Assembly (NCBI GenBank): GCA_035270785.1
Contig: DATESN010000047.1
Span: 1 to 33,101 of the forward strand
DNA: 33,101 bases
Direction of reading: 5' to 3'
Origin: DATESN01 sp035270785
GTDB taxonomy: Bacteria; Bacillota; Clostridia; Lachnospirales; Lachnospiraceae
Under the pieces are notes generated by a model. That model had not been told where the DNA came from, ran no database searches, and was given only the letters and a program-made list of their open reading frames with translations. This document shows positions 7,679 through 16,016 of the stretch, piece after piece. The position numbers and the translations under genes are program-made. Position 1 is the stretch's first letter; every line of letters starts with the position of its first letter.

Positions 7679-8496
7679 TTATCAAAACATTAGTGGAAAA
7701 CACATCGATATCGAAAGACTTCGGTAACGAACATGGTCTTAGTCTGTATATTGAAACAAATGCACTTAAAATTTTATTTGATGTTGGAGCAAGTGAATTG
7801 TTTCTTAAAAATGCTGAAAAACTTGGCGTCAATATCACTGACGTTGATTTTCTTGTAATTTCACATGGGCACTATGACCACGGTGGTGGATTAAAAACCT
7901 TTTTTAAAGAAAATACAAAAGCAGAGGTGTATTTACACCATCTTGCTTTCGAGAAACATTATGCTATCCGTCCAAATGACAAATTAGATTTTATCGGTCT
8001 TGATGATGAGCTGAAACAAAATAAGCAAATTGCACTTACGTCAGACCAATTCTATATCAGTAATGGAATCCAGGTATTCTCGAATGTTGTTCAAAAAGAG
8101 ACTCAACCGAAATCAAATCGTGGTTTGCTAACTGAGCAAAATGAACGAATGATAGATGATACTTTTGCACATGAACAGAATCTCATCATAGAGGAAGACG
8201 GAAAGACCCTTCTAGTGACAGGCTGTGCTCATAATGGTATCATAAATATACTTGAACATTTTCAAGAAATAAAAGGTCGTATGCCTGATTATGTAATAGG
8301 CGGATTTCATCTTTCCAGTCGCTCTGGTGGCAATGAGGACTCTGATATGATAGATAGAATTGGTAAATATCTAATGGCTACAAAAGCAAAGTTTTATACC
8401 TGCCATTGTACAGGTATAGAAGCCTATGAAAGGCTGAGATCTGTTATGGGTGATAATATTGATTATTTATCAACAGGCAGTGAAATAACAATCTAA
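7675..8496 (+). CDS. Metallo-beta-lactamase-fold hydrolase
   Basis: 273-residue metallo-beta-lactamase-fold enzyme. The zinc-binding motif HGHYDH is at about residues 64-69, with further metal-ligand candidates in GCAHNG (~181-186), GGFHL and the late CHCTG segment. It resembles the COG1237 group, which includes the enzyme named 7,8-dihydropterin-6-methyl-4-(beta-D-ribofuranosyl)-aminobenzene-5'-phosphate synthase. The substrate cannot be told from sequence. It is embedded in the operon by a 4-base start-stop overlap and followed 17 bases later by the Mrp gene, so it probably serves the same metal-cofactor process. Confidence 0.88.
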   Translation: MIIKTLVENTSISKDFGNEHGLSLYIETNALKILFDVGASELFLKNAEKLGVNITDVDFLVISHGHYDHGGGLKTFFKENTKAEVYLHHLAFEKHYAIRPNDKLDFIGLDDELKQNKQIALTSDQFYISNGIQVFSNVVQKETQPKSNRGLLTEQNERMIDDTFAHEQNLIIEEDGKTLLVTGCAHNGIINILEHFQEIKGRMPDYVIGGFHLSSRSGGNEDSDMIDRIGKYLMATKAKFYTCHCTGIEAYERLRSVMGDNIDYLSTGSEITI

Positions 8497-8513
8497 AATA
8501 AAGGAGCTAAATT

Positions 8514-9356
8514 ATGAGCGAAAATTGTAATCAAAACTGCAACAGTTGTTCAGAGGACTGTGCAGAAAGAAAAGAACAAAAAACTGATTTCTCCGAGAAG
8601 TTGCATGAGATGAGTAGCATCAAAAAAGTCATAGGTGTTGTCAGTGGGAAAGGAGGAGTAGGAAAGTCACTTGTTACTTCGATGCTCGCTGTTACCATGA
8701 ATAGAATGGGTTATCATACTGCCATTCTTGATGCAGATATTACAGGACCTTCTATTCCAAAGGCATTCGGAATTCGGGGAAAAGCCACTGGTAGCGAATT
8801 TGGCCTATTCCCTGTTAAAACAAAGACTGGCATTGATATTATGTCTGTTAATTTACTTTTGGAAAACGATACTGATCCTGTTGTATGGAGAGGACCAATA
8901 ATTGCTGGTACAGTTAAACAGTTCTGGACTGATGTTATCTGGAGTGATGTAGATTTTATGTTCATCGATATGCCACCAGGAACCGGTGATGTTCCCCTTA
9001 CAGTATTTCAATCCATTGCTGTTGATGGGATTATTGTCGTAACCTCTCCACAAGAACTGGTATCCATGATTGTATCTAAAGCCATCAAGATGGCAGAAAT
9101 GATGAATATCCCAATCATTGGTTTGGTAGAAAATATGTCTTATTTTAAATGCCCTGATAACGACAAGGACTATCAGATATTTGGCGAAAGCCACATTGAA
9201 GAAATTGCTGAAAAACATAATTTAAAGGTTCTTGCTAAACTACCTATTGATCCGAAAATTTCAGCTGCCTGTGACAAGGGTATGATAGAGCTTTTTGATG
9301 GCAATTGGCTTGATAGTACATCAAAATTACTAGAGGAAAGACTTGAGCAAAATTAA
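8514..9356 (+). CDS. Mrp/NBP35-family iron-sulfur cluster carrier ATPase
   Basis: 280-residue Mrp/ApbC/NBP35 ATPase, a cytoplasmic carrier that receives and delivers [4Fe-4S] clusters. Walker A GKGGVGKS is at 45-52, followed by DADITGPSIP and the family signature FIDMPPGTGDVPLT. Near the C-terminus a YFKCPD segment supplies a Cys, but the second Cys of the usual CxxC is not there. The N-terminus carries four cysteines (5, 9, 12, 16) as in NBP35-type members, which may hold an extra cluster. Ribosome site AAGGAG lies seven bases before ATG 8514. It is one of three P-loop ATPases in the operon. Confidence 0.93.
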   Translation: MSENCNQNCNSCSEDCAERKEQKTDFSEKLHEMSSIKKVIGVVSGKGGVGKSLVTSMLAVTMNRMGYHTAILDADITGPSIPKAFGIRGKATGSEFGLFPVKTKTGIDIMSVNLLLENDTDPVVWRGPIIAGTVKQFWTDVIWSDVDFMFIDMPPGTGDVPLTVFQSIAVDGIIVVTSPQELVSMIVSKAIKMAEMMNIPIIGLVENMSYFKCPDNDKDYQIFGESHIEEIAEKHNLKVLAKLPIDPKISAACDKGMIELFDGNWLDSTSKLLEERLEQN

Positions 9357-9358
9357 AA

Positions 9359-10183
9359 GTGAGTAAACATTCAACAATAGCAAAAGAATTATTCACAAAA
9401 GGATACAATTGCTCTCAATCGGTAGTTTTAGCCTTTTGTGATGAAATAGGACTTGACTCAGAAACAGCACTGAAAATTTCTTCTTCATTTGGTGGTGGAA
9501 TGGGAAGACTGCGAGAGGTATGTGGAGCAGTCAGTGGAATGTTCATAGTTGCAGGAATGCTAGATGGGTATTCAAATCCTTTAGATAGAGTTGCCAAAAC
9601 TGAGCATTACAGGCTGATTCAGTCACTTGCAATGAATTTTAAGGATGAAAACCGATCAATCATTTGCAGAGAGCTTTTAGGTTTATCTGTTGATAGACAA
9701 AGTCACATACCAGAAGAAAGAAACGAAGAGTATTATAAAAAACGTCCCTGTGCAGAACTTGTTCAGCATGCAGCAGAAATATTAGATGAATATATTCAAA
9801 ATAAAAAATTGGAGGAAAAAACAATGATGAAAATAGCAGTAGCAAGTGAAAAGGAAATGGTAACAGAGCATTTTGGGCATTGCGAAGGGTTTATGATTTT
9901 TGACGCCGAAAATAATCAAATTGTCAAAAGTGAAACCATTGCTAACCCCGGACATAAACCTGGATTTCTGCCTAATTTTCTTGCCGATCGTGATGTAAAT
10001 GTCATCATCAGCGGTGGTATGGGCGGAGGCGCAGTTGAGATTTTTAATGAAAGGAACATCGAGGTTATTGTTGGAGCAAAAGGTAATGCCAAAGCAGCAG
10101 CAGAAGCATACTTGGAAGGCTCTTTAAAGTCGACTGGTTCTGTTTGCCATGAACATCAGCATCATGATGAATGTAGCGAATAA
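9359..10183 (+). CDS. C_GCAxxG_C_C family protein fused to a NifX/NifB-type domain
   Basis: 274-residue two-domain protein. Residues 1-~150 are a C_GCAxxG_C_C (redox-active Cys) domain: Cys in YNCSQSV, CGAVSG, CRELLG and RPCAEL. Residues ~156-274 are a NifX/NifB-type domain starting MMKIAVASEKEMV, with GGMGGGAVEIF and a His/Cys-rich tail (CHEHQHHDECSE) that could bind metal. The start is GTG 9359, two bases after the Mrp stop, with little ribosome site of its own, so re-initiation is likely. The domain junction still contains a perfect ribosome site and two ATGs, suggesting this was two genes fused by loss of a stop, or that both long and short products are made. Confidence 0.88.
   Translation: MSKHSTIAKELFTKGYNCSQSVVLAFCDEIGLDSETALKISSSFGGGMGRLREVCGAVSGMFIVAGMLDGYSNPLDRVAKTEHYRLIQSLAMNFKDENRSIICRELLGLSVDRQSHIPEERNEEYYKKRPCAELVQHAAEILDEYIQNKKLEEKTMMKIAVASEKEMVTEHFGHCEGFMIFDAENNQIVKSETIANPGHKPGFLPNFLADRDVNVIISGGMGGGAVEIFNERNIEVIVGAKGNAKAAAEAYLEGSLKSTGSVCHEHQHHDECSE
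9811..9829 (+). promoter_or_regulatory. Internal ribosome-binding site and start in the fused gene
   Basis: GGAGG (9811-9815) lies eight bases before ATG 9824, followed by a second in-frame ATG at 9827, within the C_GCAxxG_C_C-NifX fusion. The downstream protein would start MMKIAVASE, exactly as free-standing NifX-type proteins do (compare MKIAIPVDE at 5586). Separate production of the NifX domain is likely. Confidence 0.6.
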
Positions 10184-10203
10184 AATATCATATTTATATT
10201 GTG

Positions 10204-10247
10204 AAATAGTGCTTGTATAAAGTATAATAGGTGCAAGTACTATTTTT
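10204..10247 (+). terminator. Terminator of the metal-cofactor operon
   Basis: AAATAGTGCTTGTA (10204-10217) pairs with TGCAAGTACTATTT (10232-10245), with two wobble pairs, and is followed by T residues. It lies 21 bases after the last stop codon. Confidence 0.7.
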
Positions 10248-10267
10248 GCTTATAGAGCAACCTTGTA

Positions 10268-10551
10268 GATATGTTTCCAAAAACAGATAAAATACCGTGG
10301 ATATGTTTCCGTGAACGAGCAGGTACTAAAAATACCGATATGACATTCATTCACTCAACTCGTGCCATGTTGAGGCTATAGCGTTGTTATCTCTAAAAGA
10401 CAAAAAAACGATAAAAAGTAGGGTTTTTAGCTAAAAAAGCGTAGATTTTCAACTTTTGATTAAGCTGAAAATCTTTTTTTATGTCAATTGACCATACTCC
10501 GCAGTAGATAAAAGGCAAAAAAGAGCAAAACATCGTTAATGGAAACATATC
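10268..10551. mobile_element. Probable non-coding remnant of an IS21-type element
   Basis: The sequence GATATGTTTCC occurs at 10268-10278 and 10300-10310 and, inverted, at 10541-10551, bounding ~285 bp without an open reading frame. Repeated terminal sites, two at one end, are an IS21-family habit. A hairpin terminator at 10443-10481 is where a lost istB would have ended. I infer an internally deleted IS21-type element or a derivative mobilised in trans. The istB fragment at 19.1-19.8 kb shows the family is present in this genome, but I cannot show that the two are the same element. Confidence 0.45.
10443..10481 (+). terminator. Rho-independent terminator in the IS remnant
   Basis: AGATTTTCA pairs with TGAAAATCT across a short loop and is followed by seven T residues. 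It has no intact gene upstream, consistent with being left over from a deleted transposition gene. Confidence 0.65.
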
Positions 10552-10885
10552 CCTACCCCCACTCTATAAACGAGTTACCTCGTTTGTAGACTTGAAATGT
10601 TGGGAACATATCAAATTTATAAAAATTTATATTGATTATGATTTGATATTGTTTCTGTCTAATTGGGAATGACGTTATTGTTCATAATAATGTCTATTTC
10701 CACAGCTCCATTTTAGATGATTTTTAGTCAATTATAGACTATGAAAGCCTTTAATTATTTTATTATGTAAAAGAAATAAAAAATTCAAATAAATTGAAAA
10801 CTACTGGTTGGAACAAGCATACAATAGTTTATAATTTTGAATAAGCATCTATAAAATAAAAAGCCTTAGAAAAATATAAGACTAA
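10552..10885. other. Gene-free spacer with two inverted repeats
   Basis: No gene is visible. AAACGAG (10568-10574) pairs with CTCGTTT (10579-10585). ATATCAAAT (10608-10616) pairs with ATTTGATAT (10641-10649). Neither has a T tail. The rest is A+T-rich sequence downstream of the helicase gene. Confidence 0.4.
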
Positions 10886-12757
10886 TTATATAAATAATTC
10901 TGGTACATTTACAAAAATTTCTGAAGTCTCTGATTTCACTGAATCACTCCTGGAATTCTCTAATGCAGATTTATTAAGTGAAAATGTAGCGTAATCTGTA
11001 GGTTTTGAGTAATCAACAAATTCTGAAACATGTCTTAATATATAGGTTGCTGGTTCTCTAGAATAACCATATCTTTGAAGTGTAATTGTTAAATCATTAG
11101 TGGTTCCATATTCTACAAATTCATACCAGTCATTTGAAATAAATTTTAAATTATGCTGTTTCTTGTATTCACATGAAAATTCTCTAAAATAATTAGCAAT
11201 ACTAAAGAGTATTACATTTTCAATTGTGTTTAAAGTATCCGCTATTGCTAAATTGATGTGTTCGGGATTGTTGTATTCATAATATTCAATAATCCTCCAG
11301 TTATTAGAATAAATTCCTTTTTCAGGATTGTTCTCATGATAATCAATTGAAGTTTTGATGATTAGGTTTAAACCATAGCCAGACATCCATTTACATAATA
11401 GACTTGCATATAAATTTAAACGATTGTAATTGCCTAAGCTTTTCTTTTCATAAACATCCCATTTAAATGCTTTGCTTAATGTATGTAAAAAATTAAGCAC
11501 TAGAGTATAGTCGATTTTTCCATCTATAGATATTTCTGGATATGACAGTCCACCTTGAATTAATTTTGTGATAGAAATATGTTGATCTGGAGTAACGTCA
11601 AGTCCAATTATTTTTGGGAGATCAGCTGTTGAATTCTTTATTATTTCTTCATCACCTATTTTACCATAACTTAAAAGCGTTGATGTAACAAAAGATGATT
11701 TATTATCATTGATATTATTCATCAAAATTAATGCTGTTTTTCTCATTAAATCAAATTCATCTTCTGTGGTTTTTTCTGGCTTGTCTTTCATTTCAAAATC
11801 AGCGGTTTTTAATGATTCAATTATTACTTTTTTTTGAGTGCTTGTTAGTGAGTTTTCTATAGATAATTGTTGGTTTAAAATACCATCTTGTAATAATTTT
11901 TCATATTTGTTAATGACTTTATCTTCTTTATTTAGATTTATCATAAATACATTTCCGAATAAAGCATGGTCAATTCTTCCAACACGCCCTATGAGGTTTC
12001 TAAACGAAACTGAATCAAGCGAAGATTGACCATTTTTATATGTAGTAAAAAATAGGTTATCAGCAGGAAGGTTAACAACCTCAATGAGTGTACTTGTACA
12101 AAATAAAGTTCTAATGATATGATTTTTAAAGCCATTCTCAATTCTTAGTCTTATACTAGCAGGTAGATAACCAACATGAAAAGCTACACCTTTACGGATT
12201 AATGCAACCAAAAAGTAATCTGAGTTTATTTCTTTTTTAATTTCATCAGATAATTTGTATAATTCTTCATTATTTAAATCAGGTAAACCATTGGTATAAA
12301 TAACAGCTTGGTTCATTGTTTCCCTTAATGAATGAGAATAGACTATATTTTGATCTTTAGAGCGTGCGACATGATTAATAATGCTTGTTAAATCGAGAGA
12401 CGAATTAGCATTACTCATAGTGATAAACTCTTTTGAATAATCATTATATGCTTTGACAGAGCCATTAATTAAATTAATTATGTACTTCATTTGACAAACT
12501 GGAGCATAAGTTGCATGGATATTTTGTTTTTCTAAATCACCATTTATCATTTTTAAATAAATTTCCGGATTTGGTATATTTGGAGAGGAAAAAATTATAT
12601 GAGGCTTTTTTTCCATTGAAGATAGTTTATCAATTAAATCATAATAGAACGCACTTCGTGTATCCTTAGTTGTAATCTTATGAGCTTCATCAACAAATAA
12701 ATAATCAACTTTCTTATCTGTTGTATTAATTAAATATAAGAATCTTTCCGGTGTCAT
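10886..12757 (-). CDS. DEAH-box helicase, N-terminally truncated
   Basis: 623-residue superfamily 2 helicase fragment. It starts at the TPER motif (Ib), then DEAH at 23-26 (motif II), FSSPN (motif III region), a C-terminal RecA-like domain with the STLIEVVNLP stretch, and GRVGR at ~257-261 (motif VI). The Walker A lysine and motif Ia, needed for ATP binding, are missing. Immediately upstream lies an IS66-type remnant, so an insertion or deletion removed the front of the gene. The ~350 residues after the helicase core are unassigned. The DEAHK...SPNIPNP pattern reminds me of HamB-type helicases of the Hachiman defence system, but this is memory-based and the partner hamA is absent. Probably non-functional. 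Confidence 0.75.
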   Translation of the reverse strand: MTPERFLYLINTTDKKVDYLFVDEAHKITTKDTRSAFYYDLIDKLSSMEKKPHIIFSSPNIPNPEIYLKMINGDLEKQNIHATYAPVCQMKYIINLINGSVKAYNDYSKEFITMSNANSSLDLTSIINHVARSKDQNIVYSHSLRETMNQAVIYTNGLPDLNNEELYKLSDEIKKEINSDYFLVALIRKGVAFHVGYLPASIRLRIENGFKNHIIRTLFCTSTLIEVVNLPADNLFFTTYKNGQSSLDSVSFRNLIGRVGRIDHALFGNVFMINLNKEDKVINKYEKLLQDGILNQQLSIENSLTSTQKKVIIESLKTADFEMKDKPEKTTEDEFDLMRKTALILMNNINDNKSSFVTSTLLSYGKIGDEEIIKNSTADLPKIIGLDVTPDQHISITKLIQGGLSYPEISIDGKIDYTLVLNFLHTLSKAFKWDVYEKKSLGNYNRLNLYASLLCKWMSGYGLNLIIKTSIDYHENNPEKGIYSNNWRIIEYYEYNNPEHINLAIADTLNTIENVILFSIANYFREFSCEYKKQHNLKFISNDWYEFVEYGTTNDLTITLQRYGYSREPATYILRHVSEFVDYSKPTDYATFSLNKSALENSRSDSVKSETSEIFVNVPELFI

Positions 12758-12774
12758 AATATAATTAATAAATG

Positions 12775-13180
12775 AAATACTTCTTGAACCAGCATAACAT
12801 ATCCATCAATTCCCATTCTCAAATCAGTAGGTCCAGGAGCTACATATTTTTTATTAATCGTAGATAAATCTATATAACATCCTTAACGACCAAATAACAC
12901 TTAGCAATAGACTTTCATTTTAATTTTGATTCACCTTGATATCTACATCATTTACAGATACTAATATAATATTCTCTACACTTTTATTTTTAATTGAATC
13001 AGTAATTTCGATAAATGACGTTTTCTTAGGTCGTGGCTTTATTTTTTTGATTACCATACATTTTTACCCACTTGTAAAATGTTGTTTTTGAGACCCACAT
13101 TGATTAATATATTTCTCTATATTAATTGTTCCATCAAAGCCTTTTACCATAGCAATTTTATTTTCTTCTTTGTAACTCAT
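12775..13180 (-). pseudogene. IS66-family remnant (decayed tnpA and tnpB)
   Basis: Reading the minus strand from ATG 13180 (ribosome site GGAGG upstream) gives the start of an IS66 OrfA-like protein. After a frameshift near the CGVSKTTFYKWVKMYG helix-turn-helix, a second frame ends in NIILVSVNDVDIKVNQN with a stop at 12920. Then a damaged TnpB follows with the IS66 signature YVAPGPTDLRMGIDGYVML at about 12780-12850. The homology breaks off at ~12775, next to the helicase fragment. No tnpC is present. The IS is dead, and its boundary marks where the helicase lost its N-terminus. Confidence 0.72.
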
Positions 13181-13462
13181 ATTGATGTCCTCCATATAGC
13201 AATATTATAGATGACATGATGGTTTGATTCAAACCGTTCTATTTTTAACGCTTACCATATTCTAGAAAAAACTGTTTGTTTCTTAAAAACATTTTCATTA
13301 GAATGTTCGAGTGACAAAAAAAGTGTATCTTTATTAGTAAATCTATGTTAAAAAAATTAGATATTAGTAGTAAAATTATGTCAAGTTTAATCTACATTGG
13401 GGAGCGAGGGGAGAATTTTGTAATGATAACTTAAAAAAATAAAAAAGGAGAAAAATAGGATT

Positions 13463-14575
13463 ATGAAATTTAAAATGTTTTTATTAAGTTCATTATTAGT
13501 ATTAGCTGGTTTTGTTGGATTAAGTATTGGACAGGTTAATATAAATCAAAGAGAAAATATTGCTCAAGAAACAAGAACTGCCCACTACGAAAAAATTTCA
13601 TTTGATGAAAATGCGTTTGATGATTTTGACAATCATGAAGTTATTCAAAACAACGAAGGTATTAACATCAAAGCTGAAAAAATATTTGACACTCAATTAT
13701 TAAACGAGTTCGATTTAGTTGGCTTGGATGAAAGTACTGATGAATTTAGTGTTATTTATGAAATCAATTATGTTGAAAATGAAGATACTGTTTTTTTATC
13801 AGCGACTATAATTGGTGAAAATAACATTGATATTATTGATACTATCCCAGGACTTGTTTCAATAAATGCTAGTGGAGAAACAGATATTTTGTTTTCGGTA
13901 GAAGATGAATTGATATGGTTATCAGATTTAACTGATTCAAGTATTATTGAAAATACCGGTTGGTTTACAAATTTAATTAAAAAGATTACTAATGCTGCTA
14001 TTAAAGTAGCATCAAATATAGTTAAAGCATTGGAACCAATTATTCGTCCTGCTGTTAAGATTGCAACATATTTTGCGGTCAAATTATTAGGACCAGATAT
14101 GGCTTCTTATTTAGGTGCTACAGTATTAAATATGAAAGCTGATACTGAAGGTATATATCATGCTGATTTTAATTGTTGGCAACAATATTTTGGTTATACT
14201 GATTTATACGATGTTGTTTTTGATAGTTCGACAAGTATGAGATATGGTAAGTATGATTTTGATGTGAATAAAGATGGATATACTGATTACGTATTATGGG
14301 CATGGAAAGGTAATTATCTAAACTTAGGTGCTGGTGCGGAATTAGGTATCTATGAAAGATGGACTTATAGTGATGAAATATGGAAGGTTGACAAAAGCAA
14401 TGCAATGAAAATGACTTTAAAACTCGAACATAAAAATAAAGGAGTTTTATTTGATTGGAGACCTACTGATAAGCAATGGTGGATTACTGGATTTGATTAC
14501 AAAACACCTAATGTTAATAGAGATGACTTAACTGCTACATATACTGTTGAATTTACAAACACAAATTGGTATTAA
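13463..14575 (+). CDS. Secreted protein with C-terminal DUF4474 domain
   Basis: 370-residue exported protein. Residues 1-~23 are a signal peptide (KFKMFLLSSLLVLAGFVGLS) with no lipobox. An acidic middle region (~40-160) is unassigned. An amphipathic, positively charged segment (~165-215, FTNLIKKITNAAIKVASN and onward) could touch membranes. The C-terminal ~150 residues match DUF4474: HADFNCWQQYFGYTDLYDVVFD, then WAWKGNYLNLGAGAELGIY. Function is unknown. The start has AAGGAG eleven bases upstream. The DUF5104-type lipoprotein and the trypsin-like protease follow in the same direction, suggesting a surface-located operon. The ~280 bases upstream hold no visible gene. Confidence 0.85.
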   Translation: MKFKMFLLSSLLVLAGFVGLSIGQVNINQRENIAQETRTAHYEKISFDENAFDDFDNHEVIQNNEGINIKAEKIFDTQLLNEFDLVGLDESTDEFSVIYEINYVENEDTVFLSATIIGENNIDIIDTIPGLVSINASGETDILFSVEDELIWLSDLTDSSIIENTGWFTNLIKKITNAAIKVASNIVKALEPIIRPAVKIATYFAVKLLGPDMASYLGATVLNMKADTEGIYHADFNCWQQYFGYTDLYDVVFDSSTSMRYGKYDFDVNKDGYTDYVLWAWKGNYLNLGAGAELGIYERWTYSDEIWKVDKSNAMKMTLKLEHKNKGVLFDWRPTDKQWWITGFDYKTPNVNRDDLTATYTVEFTNTNWY

Positions 14576-14674
14576 TGTTTTAAGAATCAATGGCAATCTA
14601 AAGACAGAAGATGGGATTTTTCAAACTACAAAATTCCAACATTAGTTTTATAGCCTACGAGGAGGATACAAAAC

Positions 14675-15207
14675 ATGTTTATGAAAATAAAAAAGAATAT
14701 TTTAGTAATGTTCATGATAACCTTTTTAATGTTTGGAATGACATCATGCTTTTCATCTAAAACAGATGATGAAATAGTTGAAGAAAAGATACAAAATCTT
14801 ATTCAAAATTTGGAAGAGAACAACAAAGATGGTATAAAAGAATTATTTGCAAAAACAAAGACTGATAATATAGATAACTTTGATGAAACTATTGATCAAT
14901 TATTAGAATATTACGATGGAACCTATGAATCTAAAAAAATGGCTCTCATGGAAAATTTCGTGATAAAGATGGTAATTTTTCAACAACATGGTTTTTGCCT
15001 TCTACTGATGTAGAAACATCAGTAGATACCTATAGAATTGCTTTTTATTATTGCACAGAATATACAACGGATGAAGATTCTATTGGAATTTGGTCATTAT
15101 ATATAATTAAGATGTCAGAAGATAGTACTCCTGATAATTCATATGGCGGTGATGGACTATGGACACCAGGAATCCATATTGGCAAGGTATATTCTGAAAG
15201 TGAATAA
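14675..15207 (+). pseudogene. DUF5104-type lipoprotein with a frameshift at an A7 run
   Basis: Two overlapping frames make up one lipoprotein gene. The first part begins MFMKIKKNILVMF and has a lipobox MTSC with Cys25. It then reads IQNLIQNLEENNKDGIKELF, like DUF5104 proteins, up to YESKK. There the frame goes astray and would end at 15013 in MVIFQQHGFCLLLM. Reading -1 after A7 (14933-14939) instead gives NGSHGKFRDKDGNFSTTWF, then VETSVDTYRIAFYY and IGIWSLYI, the expected DUF5104 tail, ending at 15207. One extra A would restore the gene. It may be a true mutation, a phase-variable run, ribosomal or polymerase slippage, or a sequencing error. Ribosome site GAGGAGG is strong. Confidence 0.75.
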
Positions 15208-15916
15208 AAAGAAAATAACATTTGCGATTGTTGTATTAATTATTACGTGTATTTCTTTCTCTTTGATTATATGTCATTTATATGTTTGGAAATCACCATC
15301 ATCACAAAAAGTATTTATTAATGCTCAACAATCAGTTGTGGAATTGAAATCTCAAACTGGAGAAGACATTATTTCGTATGGATCAGCTGTATTTATTGAT
15401 GATTCAGGAACGCTTGTGTCAAATGCTCATATGGTGGCTTATAAACAGTCTGGTATATATAAAGAATTTGAATCATTTGAGATAAGATTTTCATTTGAAA
15501 ATGATTATAGAGAAGTTTCATTGCAGAAATATGATTTGAATAAGGATATCTCAATTCTAAAATTAAATAATATTACTGATGTTAACTTTAAAGCAATCGA
15601 GCTAGGTGATAGTACAAAAATAGCATCCGGTGATAAAGTTTATGCTATAGGAAATGGAATGAATCATGGACTTGGTATTACTCAAGGATTAATAAGCTTA
15701 CCACAAGTTAACATTGATTATGAGGACAACATAAGAAATGTAATTCAATGTGATTTAATAATTAATGAAGGAAATAGTGGCGGAGCTTTGTTAGATGAAA
15801 GAGGCAAATTAATAGGAATAACAACATTTAGATTGAAAGATAACAATGGTAACATTATTTATGGAATTGCATTTTGTATCCCAATTAATGTTGTCAATGA
15901 GTACTTACACTCTTAA
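15200..15916 (+). CDS. Membrane-anchored trypsin-like serine protease
   Basis: 238-residue protease of the HtrA/trypsin-like (S1C-type) fold without a PDZ domain. One N-terminal membrane helix (~6-28, TFAIVVLIITCISFSLIICH) should anchor it with the catalytic domain outside. The catalytic triad is complete: His77 (SNAHMV), Asp116 (NKDISIL) and Ser193 in GNSGGA. I chose GTG 15200, which overlaps the stop of the lipoprotein gene; the in-frame ATG at 15143 would add 19 residues lying wholly inside the upstream gene. The overlap indicates coupling to the DUF5104 lipoprotein and suggests joint work at the cell surface. A strong terminator follows. Confidence 0.88.
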   Translation: MNKKKITFAIVVLIITCISFSLIICHLYVWKSPSSQKVFINAQQSVVELKSQTGEDIISYGSAVFIDDSGTLVSNAHMVAYKQSGIYKEFESFEIRFSFENDYREVSLQKYDLNKDISILKLNNITDVNFKAIELGDSTKIASGDKVYAIGNGMNHGLGITQGLISLPQVNIDYEDNIRNVIQCDLIINEGNSGGALLDERGKLIGITTFRLKDNNGNIIYGIAFCIPINVVNEYLHS

Positions 15917-15980
15917 TTATTATTCAAAGAAAAGTTTGTTTCTTTTATATTTTCATATTTTAAGATAAGTAGTAAAATAA

Positions 15981-16016
15981 GCCTCCTTCCTGATGTTAGG
16001 GAAGGAGGTAATTTTT
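15981..16016. terminator. Bidirectional rho-independent terminator
   Basis: CCTCCTTCC (15982-15990) pairs perfectly with GGAAGGAGG (16000-16008), with T-rich sequence after it on the plus strand and TTATTTTAC on the other. It serves the protease operon and the converging resolvase gene. Confidence 0.85.

Noticed and set aside
5237..10183. NifU/NifX/NifB-like genes read as a nitrogen-fixation cluster
   Set aside because: No nifH, nifD, nifK, nifE or radical-SAM NifB domain is present; these families also serve other metal cofactors.
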